Assembly: GCA_965267335.1 (NCBI GenBank)
Contig: OZ253953.1
Span: 1,116,001-1,180,000 of the forward strand
DNA: 64,000 nt
Source: G965267335 sp965267335
GTDB lineage: Bacteria > Bacteroidota > Bacteroidia > Cytophagales > JAAEPT01
Direction: 5' to 3'
Shown: one piece after another, positions 43,190 to 52,292 of the stretch
Numbering within the stretch: the stretch's first letter is position 1
Layout of the letters: each line of letters begins with the position of its first letter
Notes under the pieces: generated by a model
Told to the model about the DNA's origin: nothing
Seen by the model: the letters and a program-made list of their open reading frames with translations, nothing else
Database searches by the model: none
Made by a program: the position numbers and the translations under genes

Positions 43190-43612
43190 ATGGACCAAAG
43201 ACTAACAATTGTTGGGTTAGGTGTAAACGACCTGAGCGCATCAAATGACTTTTATGAAAACAAATTTGGCTGGAGCAAAATGGAGAGCAGTAATGAAAAC
43301 ATTACTTTTTTCAAGTTAAATGGGATTCTTTTGTCACTATACTCCAGAGAGAAATTAGCTGAGGATGCTGGGGTGCCACATCAAGGGACCGGGTTCAAAT
43401 CTTTTTCACTTGCTTTCAACACCAGAACAAAAGAGGCGGTTGATGAACTGATCGAAGAGTTGAGGGCCAAAGGGGTCAAAATCGTAAAAGAACCGCAGGA
43501 TGTATTTTGGGGAGGATACAGTAGTTATATTGCTGACCCGGACGATAATCTGTGGGAGATTGCCTATAACCCATTTCTGCCTTTGGATGACAGAGGAGGT
43601 GTAGGTATTTAA
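43190..43612 (+). CDS. VOC (glyoxalase/bleomycin resistance) family protein
   Basis: A 140-residue protein with the VOC fold: LTIVGLGVNDLSASNDFYENKFGW begins the first beta-alpha-beta-beta-beta module, and YIADPDDNLWEIAYNPF ends the second. An N-terminal His metal ligand is not evident, so the enzyme activity is uncertain. A good AGGAG site precedes the ATG. It lies 24 bp before an ECF sigma gene in the same direction. Confidence 0.85.
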   Translation: MDQRLTIVGLGVNDLSASNDFYENKFGWSKMESSNENITFFKLNGILLSLYSREKLAEDAGVPHQGTGFKSFSLAFNTRTKEAVDELIEELRAKGVKIVKEPQDVFWGGYSSYIADPDDNLWEIAYNPFLPLDDRGGVGI

Positions 43613-43636
43613 TATGGATTCAATATAAAATTGTTA

Positions 43637-44437
43637 ATGATGACCATCGAGGACTTTTCAAGGGAATTTGAGTCTTTTAGAGATCAGCTGAAATCCTACA
43701 TTTTGCGGATAATGACAAACGTTCAGGATGCTGAAGACATTGTTCAAGAAACTTATATTAAAGGGAGTTCTAAACTTACACAATTTAAAGGAGAGTCATC
43801 CTTGAAGACCTGGGTCTTTAAAATTGCATCTAACCTTGCAATGGATTTACTAAGATCAAGGAAAAGGTGGCCAGAGAATGTAACCGATATCTGCAAGGAT
43901 GCGGCAATGAGTAATCCGGACTTTTTTCAGGAGTCTATGCAGATTCGACAAACATCACCACAGGGAAACTTTGAGATGAAAGAACATATCGCCTTTTGTT
44001 TTACCTGTGTTTCCAAATCATTGCCGATTGAACAACAATTGTGTGTCTTTCTTAAAGAGGTTTATCAATTCCAGGTAAAGGAAATTGCTGAAATATTGGC
44101 GGAGACAGAAGCCATGATTAAGTATTACCTGCATACAGGCCGCAGTAAAATGATTGAAGTATTCGATAGAAGATGTTCGTTGATAAACAAAGAAGGTGTA
44201 TGTCATCAGTGCTCCGAACTCAACGGTATCTACAATCCGAAGCAAGATGAGCAGGAAGAAAAGATGAAAATTGCTATGGTAAAGGCAGCTGATTCTAAAG
44301 ACAAAGAAGAACTATTCAACCTTCGCATGAAAATATTGGAGGATTTGGATCCTTTCAGTTCTGATGCTTCAGAACTCCAGTTGCACCATTTAGAACATAA
44401 TAATGGCGTGATGGAAAAATTTTTAGAAAAAAGTTAA
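43637..44437 (+). CDS. ECF-type RNA polymerase sigma factor with C-terminal extension
   Basis: A 266-residue protein; the in-frame TTG at 43631 is a possible alternative start. Sigma region 2 is clear (TNVQDAEDIVQETYIKG, LKTWVFKIASNLAMDLLRSR) and region 4 follows (LPIEQQLCVFLKEVYQF, VKEIAEILAETEAMIKYYLH). About 90 residues remain after region 4, containing CHQCSELNGIYNP and an acidic helix. Such extensions can replace a separate anti-sigma factor. No anti-sigma gene is adjacent. It is probably cotranscribed with the VOC gene and the SRPBCC gene downstream. Confidence 0.82.
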   Translation: MMTIEDFSREFESFRDQLKSYILRIMTNVQDAEDIVQETYIKGSSKLTQFKGESSLKTWVFKIASNLAMDLLRSRKRWPENVTDICKDAAMSNPDFFQESMQIRQTSPQGNFEMKEHIAFCFTCVSKSLPIEQQLCVFLKEVYQFQVKEIAEILAETEAMIKYYLHTGRSKMIEVFDRRCSLINKEGVCHQCSELNGIYNPKQDEQEEKMKIAMVKAADSKDKEELFNLRMKILEDLDPFSSDASELQLHHLEHNNGVMEKFLEKS

Positions 44438-44492
44438 AAGAATCCTATCGTTTCGATTGTCACTACCGTCCAAGAGCTAAAACACAATCGAA

Positions 44493-44999
44493 ATGAAACT
44501 TTTAACATTAATTATCATTATGACAAGTATCAGCACTTTTGCACAGGACGGAAAAGCAAACACCGTAAAGAAAACGTTTTACAGAGAAACTAAGGTGGCT
44601 ATCGAAATTAACTCAGATGCCTCGATCATCTGGGCATTATTGACTAATGCCGAAGACTATCCTCGATGGAACTCCACGATTATCTCCATAGAAGGTAAAA
44701 TCCAAGAGAAAGAAAAGATTAGGTTGAAGTCGACATTGGATGAAAAAAGGACATTCAAATTGAAAGTAAAAGAGTTTGAGCCGGAAAAAAGAATGGTTTG
44801 GGGAGATGGGAAAGGCAACCGGGCTTTTATTCTTGAAGAGCTCGGTAACGGGATTATTCGATTTCGAATGGAAGAAAGAATTGGTGGGCTAATGTTTCCG
44901 ATGTATGCTAAGTTCATTCCGTCATTCGATGAGTCATTTGAGCAGTTTGCTGCAGACCTGAAGAAGGAAGCGGAATTAATTCATTCGGGGAAGGAATAA
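44493..44999 (+). CDS. Secreted SRPBCC (START/Bet v1-like) domain protein
   Basis: A 168-residue protein with a signal peptide (FAQ/DG). VAIEINSDASIIWALLTNAEDYPRWNSTI is the usual start of the polyketide-cyclase/SRPBCC lipid-binding fold, which continues to a C-terminal helix (FIPSFDESFEQFAADLKKEAE). Such proteins hold hydrophobic ligands; a secreted one is less common. It follows the ECF sigma gene by 55 bp and could be a target gene or part of its operon. Confidence 0.8.
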   Translation: MKLLTLIIIMTSISTFAQDGKANTVKKTFYRETKVAIEINSDASIIWALLTNAEDYPRWNSTIISIEGKIQEKEKIRLKSTLDEKRTFKLKVKEFEPEKRMVWGDGKGNRAFILEELGNGIIRFRMEERIGGLMFPMYAKFIPSFDESFEQFAADLKKEAELIHSGKE

Positions 45000-45000
45000 T

Positions 45001-45747
45001 CTAATCGACAAAAATTTCTTTAGGATACTCAACCTTACAAAGGAACAGACCTTGGGCTGGTGCTGCTGCACCGGCTTTTTGTCGGTCTTTTGCGAGTATG
45101 ATTTCCTCAAAATCATTTACACTCACCTTACCGAGTCCTATTTCTTTTAGCGTACCTACAAGTGCTCTTACCATTCCTCTCAGAAAACGGTCTGCTTCGA
45201 TGTGAAAGTTGATGCCGTCATGTGTTTTGACCCACTCTGCTCGGGTAATATTACAAATGAAGGTTTTGACTTCAGTGTGAACTTTGCTGAATGATTCAAA
45301 ATCAGAGTGATGCAAAAGGATTTTGGCAGCCTCGTTCATCTGATCAACATCCAGTTCCCTCTTGAAGAGATAGTACTCACCGATGGAAAACGGGGTGTTT
45401 TTGTATTTGATTTTATAGATGTACCCGCGTTTTGTAGCATCAAATCTGGCATGGGCATCATCTCTTACTTTTTTTAAATCTAATGCACAAATGTCTTTTG
45501 GAAGGATACCATTCATGCTATTCACAAAGGAAGGAGGGTCGAGTTTTATGGGTGAATCGAAATGAACAAATTGCTGAGATGCATGGACTCCAGTATCGGT
45601 GCGGCCGCTTCCTGTGGTTTCTATTTTCGTTTTAAAATAGGTTGAAAGAGCTTTTTCCAGTTCAGCCTGTACCGTGTTGGCATTAGGCTGAATTTGCCAA
45701 CCATGGTAGTTCGAGCCTTTATATGCTATTTCAAGAAAATATCTCAA
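45001..45747 (-). CDS. truA: tRNA pseudouridine synthase A
   Basis: A 248-residue enzyme making pseudouridine at tRNA positions 38-40. The catalytic Asp is D51 in GSGRTDTGVHASQQ. The N-terminus RYFLEIAYKGSNYHGWQ and the segment FLRGMVRALVGTL are family hallmarks. The start is a TTG at 45747, since no ATG precedes the conserved first strand. Convergent with the SRPBCC gene (1 bp apart). Confidence 0.95.
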   Translation of the reverse strand: MRYFLEIAYKGSNYHGWQIQPNANTVQAELEKALSTYFKTKIETTGSGRTDTGVHASQQFVHFDSPIKLDPPSFVNSMNGILPKDICALDLKKVRDDAHARFDATKRGYIYKIKYKNTPFSIGEYYLFKRELDVDQMNEAAKILLHHSDFESFSKVHTEVKTFICNITRAEWVKTHDGINFHIEADRFLRGMVRALVGTLKEIGLGKVSVNDFEEIILAKDRQKAGAAAPAQGLFLCKVEYPKEIFVD

Positions 45748-45770
45748 GTGGTAATGTATTTGTTTTTTCG

Positions 45771-45778
45771 TAGTTTTG
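45771..45778 (+). promoter_or_regulatory. -7 promoter element of the DUF4293 gene
   Basis: TAGTTTTG is a perfect TAnnTTTG. It predicts a start near 45783 and a 22-nt leader. No TTG lies at the right distance upstream for a -33 element. Confidence 0.45.
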
Positions 45779-45804
45779 CCGACACAATTTAAACGGAAGA
45801 AAGT

Positions 45805-46263
45805 ATGTTACAAAGGATCCAAACCTTGTTTCTGTTAGGAGCACTAATTTGTCTATGTCTGGTTTTTGTATTTCCTGTATGGAAGGGAACATTTCAGGTC
45901 GATAATGAGACAATATATCCAGTCTATGATGTGTTTGTAAAAGGATTATCAATCGACAGTATTGTGATCTTGGCAATCAGTACAACTAATATTCTTCTGT
46001 GCGCTGTAGCAATAGTCCTTTTCAAAAAGCGCCCCGTTCAAATGAAGGTGGTCGCAATTAATGTATTCCTTATTGCTCTTTCTGTGGCTTTTATGCTATT
46101 GAATGTAAAAAATCTTTCTGAGCAAATTGAAGGAACCAAGATCACTGAACTTTACAATGTTGCATTTTATTTGCCTATCGTTGCTCTGCTTTTTCATGTA
46201 GCGGCATTCCGATTCATTAAGAAAGATGAGAACCTGATCCGTTCGGTTGATCGTATACGATAA
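45805..46263 (+). CDS. DUF4293 family membrane protein
   Basis: A 152-residue protein with four TM helices (about residues 7-25, 51-71, 79-98 and 113-132). It starts MLQRIQTLFLL and continues with a loop of FPVWKG, which matches the Bacteroidota-specific DUF4293 family. In this phylum it is often near truA or rho in my recollection. Function unknown. It lies 45 bp upstream of the PD40-OmpA gene. Confidence 0.82.
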   Translation: MLQRIQTLFLLGALICLCLVFVFPVWKGTFQVDNETIYPVYDVFVKGLSIDSIVILAISTTNILLCAVAIVLFKKRPVQMKVVAINVFLIALSVAFMLLNVKNLSEQIEGTKITELYNVAFYLPIVALLFHVAAFRFIKKDENLIRSVDRIR

Positions 46264-46308
46264 TCTCTTTGGGTATCATTTTTGTATATTGACATATAAA
46301 ACCTTTGT

Positions 46309-48156
46309 ATGAGGTATTGTGTCATCATATTGTTAGTACTAGTAGCAGGTTACTCTTCGGCTCAGAGTAGTAAGAAGAATATCAAGACCGGAGACGAATT
46401 CTATGAAGCGGAAAGATATAATGAGGCCCTCCATTTCTATGAACTCGCCTACCCTGATTTTCAGGATGATGCTTCACTCAATCACAAAATAGCCAACTGC
46501 TATGCCCACAGGTCCAATGGGAAAAAGTGCCTCTTTCACATCAACAAAACGGTAAAATCCAGTAAGGACACCACCAAGGAAATGTATTACACCTTGGCAC
46601 GGGCTTACCACCTTACACATAAGTTTACTATTGCCAGGCAACTATACATAAAGTCAGACCCTGGTAGAACAAATCATAAAGAAATTGATAAAAAGGTTCG
46701 GGAGTGTGACTATGGGCTCAAATACATTTCGAAACCGGTAAAAGTGAAAATCACTAATATGGGTAATCAAATTAACACCAAGTATCATGAGGTGCTGCCA
46801 CAGATTACTGCGGACATGATGCATCTTTATTTTACTTCACACAGACCTGGTTCAATTGGTGGGAGTGCTAATCCGGAAGACATTTATGTGAGCTATAATA
46901 AAGGTGGAGCCTGGTTGCCTCCGGCAAATGCGGGTGCACCACTGAATACTGAGAATAATGATGCTTGTATTGGAATCTCAAATGATGGACAAACGATGTT
47001 TCTTTTCAAAGGCTCCAACAATGGTGATATATATATGTCAGAATTAAAGGGAGACAAGTGGAGTAAGCCACAGCCACTACCATTTAATACTGAATATAGA
47101 GAGACTTCAGCCAGTTTATCTCCGGATGGCAAAACATTGTACTTTGTAAGAAAAGCTGGTGGCCGAAGTAGGATATACCAGGTTCGAAGGACTAGTAGTG
47201 GAAGGTGGTCTAAGCCTGTAGCCCTCAGTAGGACTATTAATGACATCTACGATGTGGAGTCACCCTATATGCATGCAGACGGAAAGACACTTTACTTTAG
47301 CTCAAAAGGACATACTTCAATGGGGGGTTATGATATTTTTAAGTCTGTGAAGACATCGAAGGGTTGGTCTAAGCCAATCAACCTGGGATATCCGATTAAT
47401 ACCGCTGGTGATGATTGGGGCTTCGTGTTGGGTGCCAATGGTCAATTTGGGTACTATGCCTCAGCCAAAGAAGGGGGCTACGGGCAGATGGATTTGTATA
47501 CTATAAGAATGCCTCCGCCAAAAAGAAAACCTCAACTGGCTTTACTAAAAGGAAAGGTCACAGAAGAATTTACAGATAAGCCTGTAGAAGCTGAGATTAC
47601 TATTACGGACAACAAGTCTAATGAAGTGGTAGGAAAGTATAAGTCCAACGCTAAAACCGGAGAATATTTGATCTCTCTTCCTTCAGGAAAGAATTATGGT
47701 GTAGCCATTGAAAAGGCCGGACACCTCTTTCATTCTGAAAATGTGTATTTATCTTATAAAGATGGGTTTAAAGAACTTAAAAAGGATATCAAACTCGTCA
47801 ATGTTAAAAAAGGAGCCAAAGTTGTATTGAACAACATCTTCTTTGATGTGGGTAAGTCTGATTTAAGGCCGGAGTCATCAGCCGAATTAAATCGTCTGGT
47901 GGACATTATGAACAAACAACCTACATTAAAAATTGAAATATCCGGGCATACCGATAATGTGGGTAATGCTGAGCTCAACCAAACTCTTTCCGAAAGCCGG
48001 GCCCAATCTGTGGTTAAGTTTTTAGTAGAAAAGGGAATCTCCGAATCCCGCCTGACAGCTGTGGGCTATGGGAGTACCAAGCCCGTAGCTCCCAATACAA
48101 CCGCAGAGGGGCGCCAGAAAAACCGAAGAACGGAATTTCAGATATTGGAAGAATGA
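46309..48156 (+). CDS. TPR / PD40 / OmpA outer-membrane lipid-anchored or secreted protein
   Basis: A 615-residue protein. After a signal peptide (1-18, SSA/QS), residues about 20-140 form TPR-like helices (GDEFYEAERYNEALHFYELA). PD40 repeats follow at about 155-400 (QITADMMHLYFTSHRPG, LSPDGKTLYFVRKAGG, MHADGKTLYFSSKGHT). Then come a carboxypeptidase-regulatory-like domain and an OmpA domain (FDVGKSDLRPESSAEL, ISGHTDNVGNAELN). This domain order recalls the PorE/gliding-associated OmpA proteins of the T9SS, but I cannot say it is that protein. The 3' end overlaps the convergent gene by 19 bp. Confidence 0.9.
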   Translation: MRYCVIILLVLVAGYSSAQSSKKNIKTGDEFYEAERYNEALHFYELAYPDFQDDASLNHKIANCYAHRSNGKKCLFHINKTVKSSKDTTKEMYYTLARAYHLTHKFTIARQLYIKSDPGRTNHKEIDKKVRECDYGLKYISKPVKVKITNMGNQINTKYHEVLPQITADMMHLYFTSHRPGSIGGSANPEDIYVSYNKGGAWLPPANAGAPLNTENNDACIGISNDGQTMFLFKGSNNGDIYMSELKGDKWSKPQPLPFNTEYRETSASLSPDGKTLYFVRKAGGRSRIYQVRRTSSGRWSKPVALSRTINDIYDVESPYMHADGKTLYFSSKGHTSMGGYDIFKSVKTSKGWSKPINLGYPINTAGDDWGFVLGANGQFGYYASAKEGGYGQMDLYTIRMPPPKRKPQLALLKGKVTEEFTDKPVEAEITITDNKSNEVVGKYKSNAKTGEYLISLPSGKNYGVAIEKAGHLFHSENVYLSYKDGFKELKKDIKLVNVKKGAKVVLNNIFFDVGKSDLRPESSAELNRLVDIMNKQPTLKIEISGHTDNVGNAELNQTLSESRAQSVVKFLVEKGISESRLTAVGYGSTKPVAPNTTAEGRQKNRRTEFQILEE

Positions 48157-48503
48157 GTAGCTCTCACAACCTCAGTCAATTCATCTAAATCCTTTGCTTC
48201 AGCTATTTCATCTGAACTTAAGAGAAGATTTAAACTTTCTCCGCTGAGTTTATATAGGCATGGATAGCTTTCTGTCTGGCCAGGAAATTTTTTTTGAAAC
48301 TGGTCTTTATGGTAAAAACTGACTTCAACATCCAGTGAGCTGATCAAGTCCTTCCATTTCTTCTTCATACCAATATGTCCATAGGTGAGTTTACATAGGT
48401 TGCAGCTATATGTTTTGGGTGAAAATACCTTGTGTACATAGTCACTCAAGGAATTAAACAAACCACTATCAGCATTATATACAAAGAGGAGTTTTAGTGA
48501 CAT
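48138..48503 (-). CDS. Conserved hypothetical protein (Cys-containing, Bacteroidota)
   Basis: A 121-residue protein from the ATG at 48503; a longer frame begins 12 codons earlier (48539). MSLKLLFVYNADSGLFNSLSDYVHKVFSP and TYSCNLCKLTYG (CxxC) match a small conserved family I recall from Bacteroidota and some Proteobacteria, without function. WKDLISSLDVEVSFYHKDQF follows. No signal peptide. It overlaps the end of the convergent OmpA gene by 19 bp and is divergent from htpG. Confidence 0.75.
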   Translation of the reverse strand: MSLKLLFVYNADSGLFNSLSDYVHKVFSPKTYSCNLCKLTYGHIGMKKKWKDLISSLDVEVSFYHKDQFQKKFPGQTESYPCLYKLSGESLNLLLSSDEIAEAKDLDELTEVVRATHSSNI

Positions 48504-48590
48504 TGCTCTCAATATATGGTCCTGGAACTCGATAATCAAGACACTTTTACAGTAATCCGGTAATAATGTCAGTAAATCGACAGATGGTAC

Positions 48591-48598
48591 TACATTTG
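48591..48598 (+). promoter_or_regulatory. -7 promoter element of htpG
   Basis: TACATTTG is a perfect TAnnTTTG, giving a predicted start near 48603. That leaves a 34-nt leader to the ATG at 48637 and only about 7 nt to the TTG at 48610, which favours the ATG start. No matching -33 element was found. Confidence 0.5.
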
Positions 48599-48636
48599 CC
48601 CCAAGAGCATTGAAACCGAAAAAAATAGAAGTAGAA

Positions 48637-50463
48637 ATGGAAGAAAAAGGTACAATTTCGATTCACTCGGAAAATATATTTCCGATCATCAAAAAATTCC
48701 TCTATTCAGATAATGAAATATTTCTTCGAGAGCTCGTATCCAACGCAATAGATGCTACCCAAAAGTTGTCTCACCTGGTATCAATGGGTGAGTATGATGG
48801 TGACCTCGGAGATTTGAAAATAAAAGTTACTCTGGACTCTGAGGCGAAAACCATAACCATCAGTGATCGTGGTATTGGTATGACAGCAGAGGAGATCAAA
48901 AAATACATCAACCAGATTGCATTCAGTGGAGCTACAGAGTTCGTTGAAAAGTACAAGGATAAGTCTGAAGCGGATACCAAAGATATCATTGGCCACTTTG
49001 GCCTTGGGTTTTATTCCGCTTACATGGTCGCTGATTTGGTTGAAATTCACACACTTTCATACCAAAAAGACGCAAAGCCTGCTAAATGGTCCTGTGATGG
49101 TTCCACAGAGTTTACAATAGTTGATGGTGACAGAACTGAAAGAGGAACGGATATCATTCTTCACATTTCAGAAGAGGGAAAAGAGTTCTTAGACAAATTC
49201 AGATTGCAAGGTATTCTCAAAAAGTACGGTAAATTCCTTCCTGTAGAAATTGAGTTTGATGGCGAAGTAATCAATAACCCGGAACCACTTTGGACAAAAC
49301 AACCAAGTGACCTTAAGGATGAGGACTATATCAACTTTTACAAAGAGTTGTATCCGATGCAGGAAGATCCATTATTCTGGATTCACTTGAATGTTGATTA
49401 TCCGTTCAACCTGACCGGTATTCTTTATTTCCCTAAGCTGAAAAGAGATATTGAGCCACAGAAAAATAAAATTCAACTTTATTCAAGACAGGTCTTCATT
49501 ACCGATGAGGTAAAAGATGTAGTTCCAGAGTTTTTAATGCTGCTTCATGGTGTCATCGACTCACCGGATATACCGTTGAACGTTTCAAGATCATTTTTGC
49601 AAACCGATGGTAACGTAAGAAAGATCAATGCCCACATTACAAAGAAAGTTGCTGATAAGCTAAACGAACTATTCAAGGCAGATAGAAAAGCTTTTGAAGC
49701 TAAGTGGGATGATATAGGAGTTTTCGTAAAGTATGGTATGCTTACTGAAGATAAGTTCAATGAAAAAGCCAAATCAATCTGCCTATTCAAAAACGTTGAT
49801 GATGAGTTCTTCACTCTGGAAGAATACAAAGAAAAAATCAAGGCCAACCAAACTGATAAAGACGAAAAAGTTGTTGCTCTTTACGCAAGTGACAAAGGAA
49901 CTCAAGATTCATATATCCAGGCTGCAAAAAGAAAAGGCTATGATGTATTGGTATTTGATACCATTATTGACAGCCACTTTATAGGTCAGCTGGAGCAAGC
50001 CGATGAGAAGTTTACTCTTAAGCGGGTGGATTCCGATTCGGTGGATAAATTAATTGACTCTGGAGAATCAAGAGAGAGCGTGCTGTCAGAGAAGGAAAAT
50101 GAGAAGGTTCAGGAGCTTTTCAAAAAGGTTATCAATGATGAAAAGTATAAGATTGAAATCGAGTCACTGTCTCCTGACGATTTTCCTGTTTCAGTAACAG
50201 TTCCTGAGTTCATGAGAAGGATGAAAGATATGGCAGCAGCTTCGGGTGGTCCTTTTATGATGGGAGATATGGGAGATAGCTATAATGTTGTGGTAAATGC
50301 AAACCACTCTATCATTCAAAAAATCCTAAAGGCCAGGAGCGAAGAGAAGAAGGAAGCTCTTGCCAAGCAGTCTTTTGATTTGGCTTTGCTGTCACAAGGT
50401 TTACTAACAGGGGCTGACTTGACAAAATTTATCAATAGAAGTGTTGAATTAGCAGCAGAATAA
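48637..50463 (+). CDS. htpG: Chaperone protein HtpG (Hsp90)
   Basis: A 608-residue Hsp90. The start is the ATG at 48637 (MEEKGTISIHSENIFPI); a TTG nine codons earlier is less likely. The GHKL ATPase domain shows ELVSNAIDATQKL, DRGIGMTAEEI, GHFGLGFYSAYMV and GTDIILH. The middle domain has VNVSRSFLQ-like LNVSRSFLQTDG and the Arg finger region, then a C-terminal dimerisation domain. It folds stress-denatured proteins using ATP. Followed by a strong terminator. Confidence 0.97.
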   Translation: MEEKGTISIHSENIFPIIKKFLYSDNEIFLRELVSNAIDATQKLSHLVSMGEYDGDLGDLKIKVTLDSEAKTITISDRGIGMTAEEIKKYINQIAFSGATEFVEKYKDKSEADTKDIIGHFGLGFYSAYMVADLVEIHTLSYQKDAKPAKWSCDGSTEFTIVDGDRTERGTDIILHISEEGKEFLDKFRLQGILKKYGKFLPVEIEFDGEVINNPEPLWTKQPSDLKDEDYINFYKELYPMQEDPLFWIHLNVDYPFNLTGILYFPKLKRDIEPQKNKIQLYSRQVFITDEVKDVVPEFLMLLHGVIDSPDIPLNVSRSFLQTDGNVRKINAHITKKVADKLNELFKADRKAFEAKWDDIGVFVKYGMLTEDKFNEKAKSICLFKNVDDEFFTLEEYKEKIKANQTDKDEKVVALYASDKGTQDSYIQAAKRKGYDVLVFDTIIDSHFIGQLEQADEKFTLKRVDSDSVDKLIDSGESRESVLSEKENEKVQELFKKVINDEKYKIEIESLSPDDFPVSVTVPEFMRRMKDMAAASGGPFMMGDMGDSYNVVVNANHSIIQKILKARSEEKKEALAKQSFDLALLSQGLLTGADLTKFINRSVELAAE

Positions 50464-50480
50464 AAACAATAGTATAAATA

Positions 50481-50514
50481 AAAAGCCCTGTGATTCTACA
50501 TCACAGGGCTTTTC
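50481..50514 (+). terminator. Rho-independent terminator after htpG
   Basis: AAAAGCCCTGTGA and TCACAGGGCTTTT form a perfect stem of 13 bp including flanking A/T, with a 7-nt loop. It would also work for the small gene on the other strand. Confidence 0.9.
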
Positions 50515-50536
50515 TTGTATATGAGTTTTAAAAACC

Positions 50537-50686
50537 CTACTTACCTTTAAACAGTCTCCAGAAAAAACCAGTTTGTTTTTTTGATTTCGATTCGTGTACC
50601 TTCTTTTGAGGAGTGTTTTCGCTCGAGTGGTTGTCAGAATTTGATTCCTTATGACCCTCGTCAATATAAAAGAAGTCAGTAATCAT
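50537..50686 (-). CDS. Small 49-residue basic-tailed protein
   Basis: A 49-codon ORF on the minus strand, ATG at 50686 and TAG at 50537, directly upstream of the htpG terminator hairpin that it shares. It begins MITDFFYIDEGHKE, has a charged Ser/Lys middle, and ends KKQTGFFWRLFKGK. That aromatic-basic tail resembles a motif I recall from small Bacteroidota proteins, possibly an amphipathic membrane anchor. No known domain. Confidence is limited by its length. Confidence 0.55.
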   Translation of the reverse strand: MITDFFYIDEGHKESNSDNHSSENTPQKKVHESKSKKQTGFFWRLFKGK

Positions 50687-50823
50687 TTCGCTTGCTTTAG
50701 AGTTAAATACTGGATTAACTAGTATACCATATTACGAAATGATATTGTAAATCTGACACTATTTCGATGAATGCCCCAAATCCTTAGATGGATCGACTAA
50801 AAAGGATGAAGATTAAGAGAGTT

Positions 50824-52227
50824 TTACCTTAATCTATTGAAAATCAGTCTTTCACACTTGGTGAGATCTGATTCTAGGATTATGTCTTGACTCTTTCTAC
50901 CCATGGAAATACGTATGTCCACCGTGTTCGGAGGTATCTTGCCCAGATTGTGAGCAAAAAGCACCAATTCGTTTCTTCCCTTCTTTAATTCAATTTGAAT
51001 CATCTTAAACTCCGGTTCCAGAGCTTCGTTATCAAGAACAGGTTGGCCGTTGAGGTACAATGAGAGTGTATCACCATCATATTTTTTTGAATCTCTGAAG
51101 TATAACAAGATACGATTGCGTTTTACCTTAATTTCTTCTTTAGTTTCTACAGTCCGCTCCGGGTCCGGTATATAGGGTATCTTTTCCCCTTCTTTCACAA
51201 AAGCTTGTTCTTTTTCTACTTTGGGTGTAAAGATTCCGATACCATTTTGCCAGGTTCCACACCATATCTCTCCCCGTGCTGACCAGGCTATTTCCTGAAT
51301 ACCATCCTTTTTATGCTTAACAGGAATGTCAAATGCCTCCCATGTTTTCTTTACTGGATCAAAAACTCCAACATGGCACCCGACCTGGGTTGCGATCGCT
51401 ATTTTACCACTTCTTAGTACACAGAGGTCATGGATCGCATAAGTCATCTCAATGCCATTCTTATAAAACATGCTACGTGGTGCATCCGGGAAAGACTCCC
51501 ATTTTTTACCATCAAATCTGAACAGGTGGGTCTGCTGAAAACCGGCCGCCCAGAGTATTCCTTCACGGTCATATATGGTTTTGTAAAATCCTTTATCTGA
51601 TAGTTTAGTCAAAGAATCTTTATAGGTTCCATCAGTATTAACAGGATATCGGCATAATGCATGACGGTAGGCAACTATGGCATTCTGATTATCATCAAAA
51701 TTTACATCAAACACATCTTCATACTCGGCTTGAAACATCTTGAATTCCCCCTTTTGATACTGATATAAAAACCCTTCTTTACTGGTTAGACTGCATCCGA
51801 TCAACAAGATGCCTTTATCGTTACAATAAACTTTTTGTGCGTCCGCACCGTTAGGCATCTGTATATACTTGGTTTTTCCTGACCTTGGGTTGTAGTGAAT
51901 AATCTTACTGTTGTTGGCTATGTACAACCGTCCTTTGGGGTCGAATGCTATATGAGATAAACCCGTGGAGTCCATATCAGTGAATTGAACGGTCTTCCAT
52001 TTTCTATTATCCCAGTTGATAAGCTTGTCTCCGGTAGTAATTATCCATGAACCCCAATTATCATCAAAGGCAATGTCCTTAATGAAGTTTTCCTTGAAGT
52101 AAGAGTTATCATCATTGTACACTTCCCAGACATAGTTATCAAGGTTCTGTGCGTTGGTGAAGGAAAAACCTGAGATTGTCAGGTATACTACTAGCAAAGT
52201 ATTCCTGATGTTTATTGTATAAGTCAT
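50824..52227 (-). CDS. Secreted beta-propeller (two-component-regulator-like) protein
   Basis: A 467-residue protein with a signal peptide (residues 1-26, TNA/QN). Residues about 40-340 contain regularly spaced propeller strands of the sensor-propeller type (GLSHIAFDPKGRLYIANNSK, KTIYDREGILWAAGFQ, IQEIAWSARGEIWCGTWQNG). The last 95 residues are a separate beta domain (LSLYLNGQPVLDNEALE, KKGRNELVLFAHNLG) with no name that I know. Unlike hybrid sensor proteins it has no kinase domain, so it is probably an extracytoplasmic binding protein. It lies 65 bp after the lipoprotein gene upstream. Confidence 0.8.
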   Translation of the reverse strand: MTYTINIRNTLLVVYLTISGFSFTNAQNLDNYVWEVYNDDNSYFKENFIKDIAFDDNWGSWIITTGDKLINWDNRKWKTVQFTDMDSTGLSHIAFDPKGRLYIANNSKIIHYNPRSGKTKYIQMPNGADAQKVYCNDKGILLIGCSLTSKEGFLYQYQKGEFKMFQAEYEDVFDVNFDDNQNAIVAYRHALCRYPVNTDGTYKDSLTKLSDKGFYKTIYDREGILWAAGFQQTHLFRFDGKKWESFPDAPRSMFYKNGIEMTYAIHDLCVLRSGKIAIATQVGCHVGVFDPVKKTWEAFDIPVKHKKDGIQEIAWSARGEIWCGTWQNGIGIFTPKVEKEQAFVKEGEKIPYIPDPERTVETKEEIKVKRNRILLYFRDSKKYDGDTLSLYLNGQPVLDNEALEPEFKMIQIELKKGRNELVLFAHNLGKIPPNTVDIRISMGRKSQDIILESDLTKCERLIFNRLR

Positions 52228-52292
52228 AGAGCTCTTTTTAGGTAGCTATGAGGAATAGCTGGACGCAAGATAATAAAGAGCACTCATATTTC

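Noticed and set aside
48504..48636. CIRCE heat-shock operator before htpG
   Set aside because: No TTAGCACTC/GAGTGCTAA inverted repeat was found in the region.
50449..50664. 71-residue minus-strand frame across the htpG terminator
   Set aside because: It runs through the terminator hairpin and htpG stop; the 49-codon frame at 50537-50686 is the better coding candidate.
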